A stretch of DNA of 42,544 bases, taken from contig JAFKLT010000075.1 of NCBI GenBank assembly GCA_017309275.1, positions 1 to 42,544 of the forward strand, in the 5' to 3' direction. The stretch's first letter is position 1; every line of letters begins with the position of its first letter. This document shows positions 39,888-42,544 of this stretch, one piece after another. The notes beneath the pieces were generated by a model. That model had not been told where the DNA came from. It saw only the letters and a program-made list of their open reading frames with translations, and ran no database searches. The position numbers and the translations under genes are program-made. This DNA is from Sphingomonadales bacterium (GTDB taxonomy: Bacteria; Pseudomonadota; Alphaproteobacteria; Sphingomonadales; Sphingomonadaceae).

Positions 39888-41809
39888 TCGATCGCAGACT
39901 CGCCCGCAGAACAGGAGCCGCGTCTGCGGCCCGGCGAGCTACCGCCCCTTTTTTATTCACTTACTTTGCAATACAAAGTTATTTGCATAAGAAAAATCAT
40001 AGGCAGCCGAGGCATTCCCGGCGGCAACAAGGCCGGACCCTTCTCCTCTATGGCCTCGTGGTCGGGTTCGCTGCGATGGCCAGCCTGTCTGGCGATGCCG
40101 ACGACGGGGTGAGGGCAGGGCTTCTCGGTCTCGCCTTTCCCGGCCTCGGATTTGCGCATTGGGCGTCGGGAAATCAAATTTGGCTCGCGCTCGGTTGGAT
40201 GGCCATATCGCTGTCCGCGTTTGGCCTTTCACTGGCGATCTGGTTTGGAACCGGCAACGTCCTTGCGCCGCCGGCCCTGTGGAGCGCGTCGGCGCTGGCC
40301 GCGAGCCGCCCCGACTGGGTAGGGCTCGATCCCGTCCCGCTGGCGCCCGCCGCGCTGGTCGGGGTGGGCCCCGCGCTCTTTTGTATCGCGGCTATCGCCT
40401 GGCTCGCGTCCGGAATGCGAACGCCGCGGCCTTTAGCGCGGACGATATCGACGGGCTGGGATCAGGCGCCGGTGCCCAGTGCGCCGGACGAATTGTCGCT
40501 CGAAGACCTCCAGCGCCAGCGGCTTCTGCTTGACCGGGCACTCCAGCCTGTCGAGAGTTTCCAGGGCTTTGAGTGGCGCGACCAGTTCCAGACTGCTGCG
40601 GTCCGCTATCAGGTCAATTTTCTGTCCTACGCCCTTGCCACCACACGCGCGCGCTATGCCCCGGCTGCCGATGCCTGTTTCGAAGAGGCACAGGAGAAGC
40701 TGCTGCACAAGATCGGTGATCGGCGCCTGTGGCAATACTGGCAGCTCGAAAATGCGTGGGGGAGGCTTCGCCTCGAGGCCGATCCCGTTCCCGACGAGAA
40801 CATAATGTACTCGGGCTTCACTGCGCTGCAGATGGCGCTGTCGGGCCTGCACGACGATTTGATTTTGCATCGGCGGGGCCGTGAATGGCGGCGCTACTCT
40901 CTCGACGACATCGCGGGGCGTCTGGCGGATCAGTATCGTGCGTCGTCCTATGGCTTGCTGGCCTGCGAGCCCAACTGGATCTATCCGCTCTGCAACCTGA
41001 TCACCGCCGCGGGGATCAAGGCATCCGACACCCGCAACGACCGCGCCCGTTGGCCGGCGATGGCCGGGGAGTTCCGCAGTGCCCTGCTGCGGGAGGGAAT
41101 GCGCGCCGACGGACGATTCATCGCCTTCCGTTCGGCACTGACCGGCATCGCGCCGCCGGCGCCTGGGGGGATCGTAATGCAGAGCTTTCCCTGCTTCTTC
41201 CTCAATGCGCTCGATCCCGAACTCGCGCAGGAACAGTGGCATATGGTGCGCGGCGAACTCGACCGGGGCGACTGGAAAAAGCTCTTCTGGCCGATCGACG
41301 TCGGCAATTACGGCTTCAGCCGCGTCGCGGGCTATGCTGCGACGGCGTCGGCGGCAGCCGAGATGGGCGACGCAGCGGTGATGCGCGAATGCTTTGAAAG
41401 ACTGGAGGCTGAATGCCCACTGCGTAGCGAGGGCGGCGTGCTCCATCGGCATCGTGCATCGCTGTGGGCGCATTGCCTCGAGATGATCGCGCGTAGTGTC
41501 GGCCGCGACGGACTGCGCGCGATGGTTGCCGCCCGGCCGCGGACAGCAGGCCCCCGGTTGGCCAGCGCAAGCTATCCGGATGTTCTTGTTGCGCGGGCTG
41601 TGGCAGGTCCCCGGTCGCTGGATCTGGTATTGTATCCCGGCGCCGATGCGACGGTGTCGAGGATCGGGATCGCGGGCCTCTTGCCCTGCCGTCATTATTT
41701 GACCGGCCTTGCCGCGCAGAAATTTCTGCGCGCCGACGCTTCGGGCGCTGCGACGATCGACGTACCCCTTCATGGCCGGACGCAGCTGTCGATCGAATTG
41801 TTCGTCTGA
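39884..41809 (+). CDS. Membrane-anchored linalool dehydratase/isomerase (Ldi)-like protein
   Basis: A 641-residue frame. The first ~60 residues are odd and basic. Four hydrophobic segments follow (about residues 50-170), then a soluble domain matching linalool dehydratase/isomerase: GFEWRDQFQTAAVRYQVNFLSYALA, DENIMYSGFTALQM, and LACEPNWIYPLCN with Cys361 and Cys370 spaced as in the CEPxxxxxxCN motif of Castellaniella Ldi. That enzyme interconverts geraniol and linalool and dehydrates linalool to myrcene. The catalytic histidine after ENIMYxG in Ldi is Phe here, so activity may differ. The ATG at 39884 has a good ribosome-binding site and overlaps the previous stop, but an operator and possible terminator lie inside the first 30 codons; a later start (for example ATG 40076) is possible. 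Confidence 0.78.
   Translation: MIDRRLARRTGAASAARRATAPFLFTYFAIQSYLHKKNHRQPRHSRRQQGRTLLLYGLVVGFAAMASLSGDADDGVRAGLLGLAFPGLGFAHWASGNQIWLALGWMAISLSAFGLSLAIWFGTGNVLAPPALWSASALAASRPDWVGLDPVPLAPAALVGVGPALFCIAAIAWLASGMRTPRPLARTISTGWDQAPVPSAPDELSLEDLQRQRLLLDRALQPVESFQGFEWRDQFQTAAVRYQVNFLSYALATTRARYAPAADACFEEAQEKLLHKIGDRRLWQYWQLENAWGRLRLEADPVPDENIMYSGFTALQMALSGLHDDLILHRRGREWRRYSLDDIAGRLADQYRASSYGLLACEPNWIYPLCNLITAAGIKASDTRNDRARWPAMAGEFRSALLREGMRADGRFIAFRSALTGIAPPAPGGIVMQSFPCFFLNALDPELAQEQWHMVRGELDRGDWKKLFWPIDVGNYGFSRVAGYAATASAAAEMGDAAVMRECFERLEAECPLRSEGGVLHRHRASLWAHCLEMIARSVGRDGLRAMVAARPRTAGPRLASASYPDVLVARAVAGPRSLDLVLYPGADATVSRIGIAGLLPCRHYLTGLAAQKFLRADASGAATIDVPLHGRTQLSIELFV
39917..39954 (+). terminator. 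Possible terminator inside the 5' end of the Ldi-like frame
   Basis: A hairpin GCCGC-GTCT-GCGGC (39917-39930), then GGCG-AGCTAC-CGCC (39933-39946) followed by CC and T6 (39949-39954). The T-run after a GC-rich stem looks like an intrinsic terminator or attenuator for the first two genes of the operon. The stems are short, so it is weak. Confidence 0.3.
39963..39979. promoter_or_regulatory. Second copy of the palindrome, ACTTTGCAATACAAAGT
   Basis: It matches the operator at 38896-38912 in 15 of 17 positions; arms ACTTTG/CAAAGT remain perfect. It lies in an AT-rich stretch about 80 nt after the regulator gene and inside the longest Ldi-like reading frame. It suggests either a second promoter for the Ldi-like gene or a roadblock/loop site. 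Confidence 0.55.
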
Positions 41810-41818
41810 GGAGGCAGT

Positions 41819-42349
41819 ATGGTCTGTTGCACATTGATCGCGGGCCTGCTGGCGCTCGCCTTTTTCCCCGTCGCCCTGTGGCAACCGAGTCCGCTGGCGT
41901 GGCGGCCGCATGGCCAGCCCGAGCCGAAGCCGGCGGCCTGGACGGCCCGGATCCGCAGCTTTGGATACGCCCTTTCAGGACTTTCCTTTGCGTTGCGCAA
42001 CGAGCCGAATATGCGAATCCACGCTGGGGCCTCGCTGTGCGTCACCATTCTCGGTCTGTGGTTAGGGCTCGATGCAGCCGACTGGCGCTGGCTGATCGTC
42101 GCGGTGACCCTTGTCATCGCCGCAGAGGCCCTCAATACGGCGGTCGAGCAATGCTGTAATGCCGTCAGCCAGAGCTTTCATCCGGCGATCAAGGCCGCCA
42201 AAGATGTTGCAGCCGGAGCCGTCCTCGTGAGTGCAGTGGGTGCCGGCCTGATCGGTATCAGCATCTTCGCGCCGTACGTCCTGAATGCCGGAGTTTCGCC
42301 TATGTGTGGAGAGGCCACCATTCAGGCCCCAAGTGCGAAATCCTTTTGA
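41819..42349 (+). CDS. Diacylglycerol/undecaprenol kinase (DgkA)-family membrane protein
   Basis: A 176-residue membrane protein. An extra N-terminal hydrophobic segment precedes the DgkA/undecaprenol kinase core: FGYALSGLSFALRNEPNMRIH, three membrane helices, and the catalytic region AEALNTAVEQCCNAV...FHPAIKAAKDVAAGAVL. The Glu and Asn of ExLNTAxE and the Lys-Asp pair are conserved, but the Asp expected after ExxV is Asn here and a nearby Glu is Ser. The family transfers phosphate from ATP to a lipid alcohol (diacylglycerol or undecaprenol). It follows the Ldi-like gene by 9 nt with a strong GAGGAGG ribosome-binding site. The link of an isoprenoid-alcohol enzyme to a lipid-alcohol kinase is suggestive. 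Confidence 0.83.
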   Translation: MVCCTLIAGLLALAFFPVALWQPSPLAWRPHGQPEPKPAAWTARIRSFGYALSGLSFALRNEPNMRIHAGASLCVTILGLWLGLDAADWRWLIVAVTLVIAAEALNTAVEQCCNAVSQSFHPAIKAAKDVAAGAVLVSAVGAGLIGISIFAPYVLNAGVSPMCGEATIQAPSAKSF

Positions 42350-42409
42350 TTGGCCGGTATTCCCAATCTGCACACAAAAGCTGACTGTCTCCAACCGTTG
42401 AGAGTTTCG

Positions 42410-42425
42410 GACGCCGTCAGGCGTC
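42410..42425. terminator. Hairpin after the DgkA-like gene
   Basis: A perfect 6-bp stem GACGCC (42410-42415) and GGCGTC (42420-42425) with a 4-nt loop, about 60 nt after the stop codon. There is no T-run. It may be a terminator or RNA-stabilising hairpin. The rest of the sequence to the window end (about 120 nt) shows no gene. Confidence 0.35.
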
Positions 42426-42544
42426 AGAAAGTCTTCGGTGCCCGAACCGCGGTGATCATGGGCTGAGCTATGGGGAAAGCAGTTTTGCGCTGATGCTAGG
42501 ATAGCGAGATGCTGCCCAAAAGCGGACGTGCGCGATAGCGGACC

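Overview
The window looks like a chromosomal accessory region of a sphingomonad (Sphingopyxis/Sphingobium/Novosphingobium type). The evidence is high GC with strong GC3 bias, two large TonB-dependent receptors next to catabolic genes, a PEP-CTERM protein with the sphingomonad-style PEPATWMMMMIG tail, and many SDR, Rieske, P450 and acyl-CoA genes. I see no rRNA, tRNA, CRISPR array or intact insertion sequence.

Layout. (1) 1-3061, plus strand: the end of a 3-hydroxyanthranilate dioxygenase gene followed by 2-oxopent-4-enoate hydratase, acylating acetaldehyde dehydrogenase and 4-hydroxy-2-oxovalerate aldolase. This is the lower part of the 2-nitrobenzoate/3-hydroxyanthranilate (nba-type) meta-cleavage route. 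(2) 3163-5545: a PEP-CTERM surface protein with two upstream palindromes, a head-to-head pair of truncated genes (MFS and class II aldolase), and a Coq4-like protein divergent from a TetR regulator. (3) 6319-14427: a probable fucoside-uptake locus with a TonB receptor and GPH symporter on minus, a GH29 alpha-L-fucosidase on plus, and an Fsr-type MFS exporter divergent from an AraC regulator. (4) 14510-38577: a large catabolic island. Its minus-strand operons encode a CrtC-like protein, SDRs, an APH-type kinase plus small partner, a Rieske oxygenase, a P450, a 6-oxocamphor-hydrolase-like crotonase, an alpha/beta hydrolase, a phosphatase and a second kinase. Its plus-strand operons encode a TonB receptor, SDR, acyl-CoA ligase, thioesterase, two acyl-CoA dehydrogenases, a TetR regulator, thiolase, ferredoxin, a second SDR, a HisD-like dehydrogenase and a Baeyer-Villiger monooxygenase. 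(5) 38933-42349: a small operon of a membrane protein, a winged-helix regulator, a membrane-anchored linalool-dehydratase/isomerase-like protein and a DgkA-like kinase.

The main result is that the catabolic island is tied together by one palindrome, GGACA-N2-TGTCC. It occurs upstream of the Rieske/P450 operon, between the CrtC-like gene and the TonB receptor, and before the ligase, thiolase and BVMO genes, with a weaker relative in front of the tetR gene at 32070. This suggests one TetR regulon for a hydrophobic, probably alicyclic (terpenoid- or steroid-like) compound. The inferred chemistry is outer-membrane uptake, P450/Rieske hydroxylation, SDR oxidation, retro-Claisen ring opening, Baeyer-Villiger oxidation, CoA activation and beta-oxidation. 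A kinase-assisted removal of a hydroxyl from a hydroxyacyl-CoA, as in levulinate catabolism, may be included. The actual substrate cannot be read from sequence alone.

The last operon carries its own 17-bp palindrome (ACTTTGCA...) in two copies, before the first gene and just before the linalool-dehydratase-like domain. It therefore looks separately controlled by its own winged-helix regulator.
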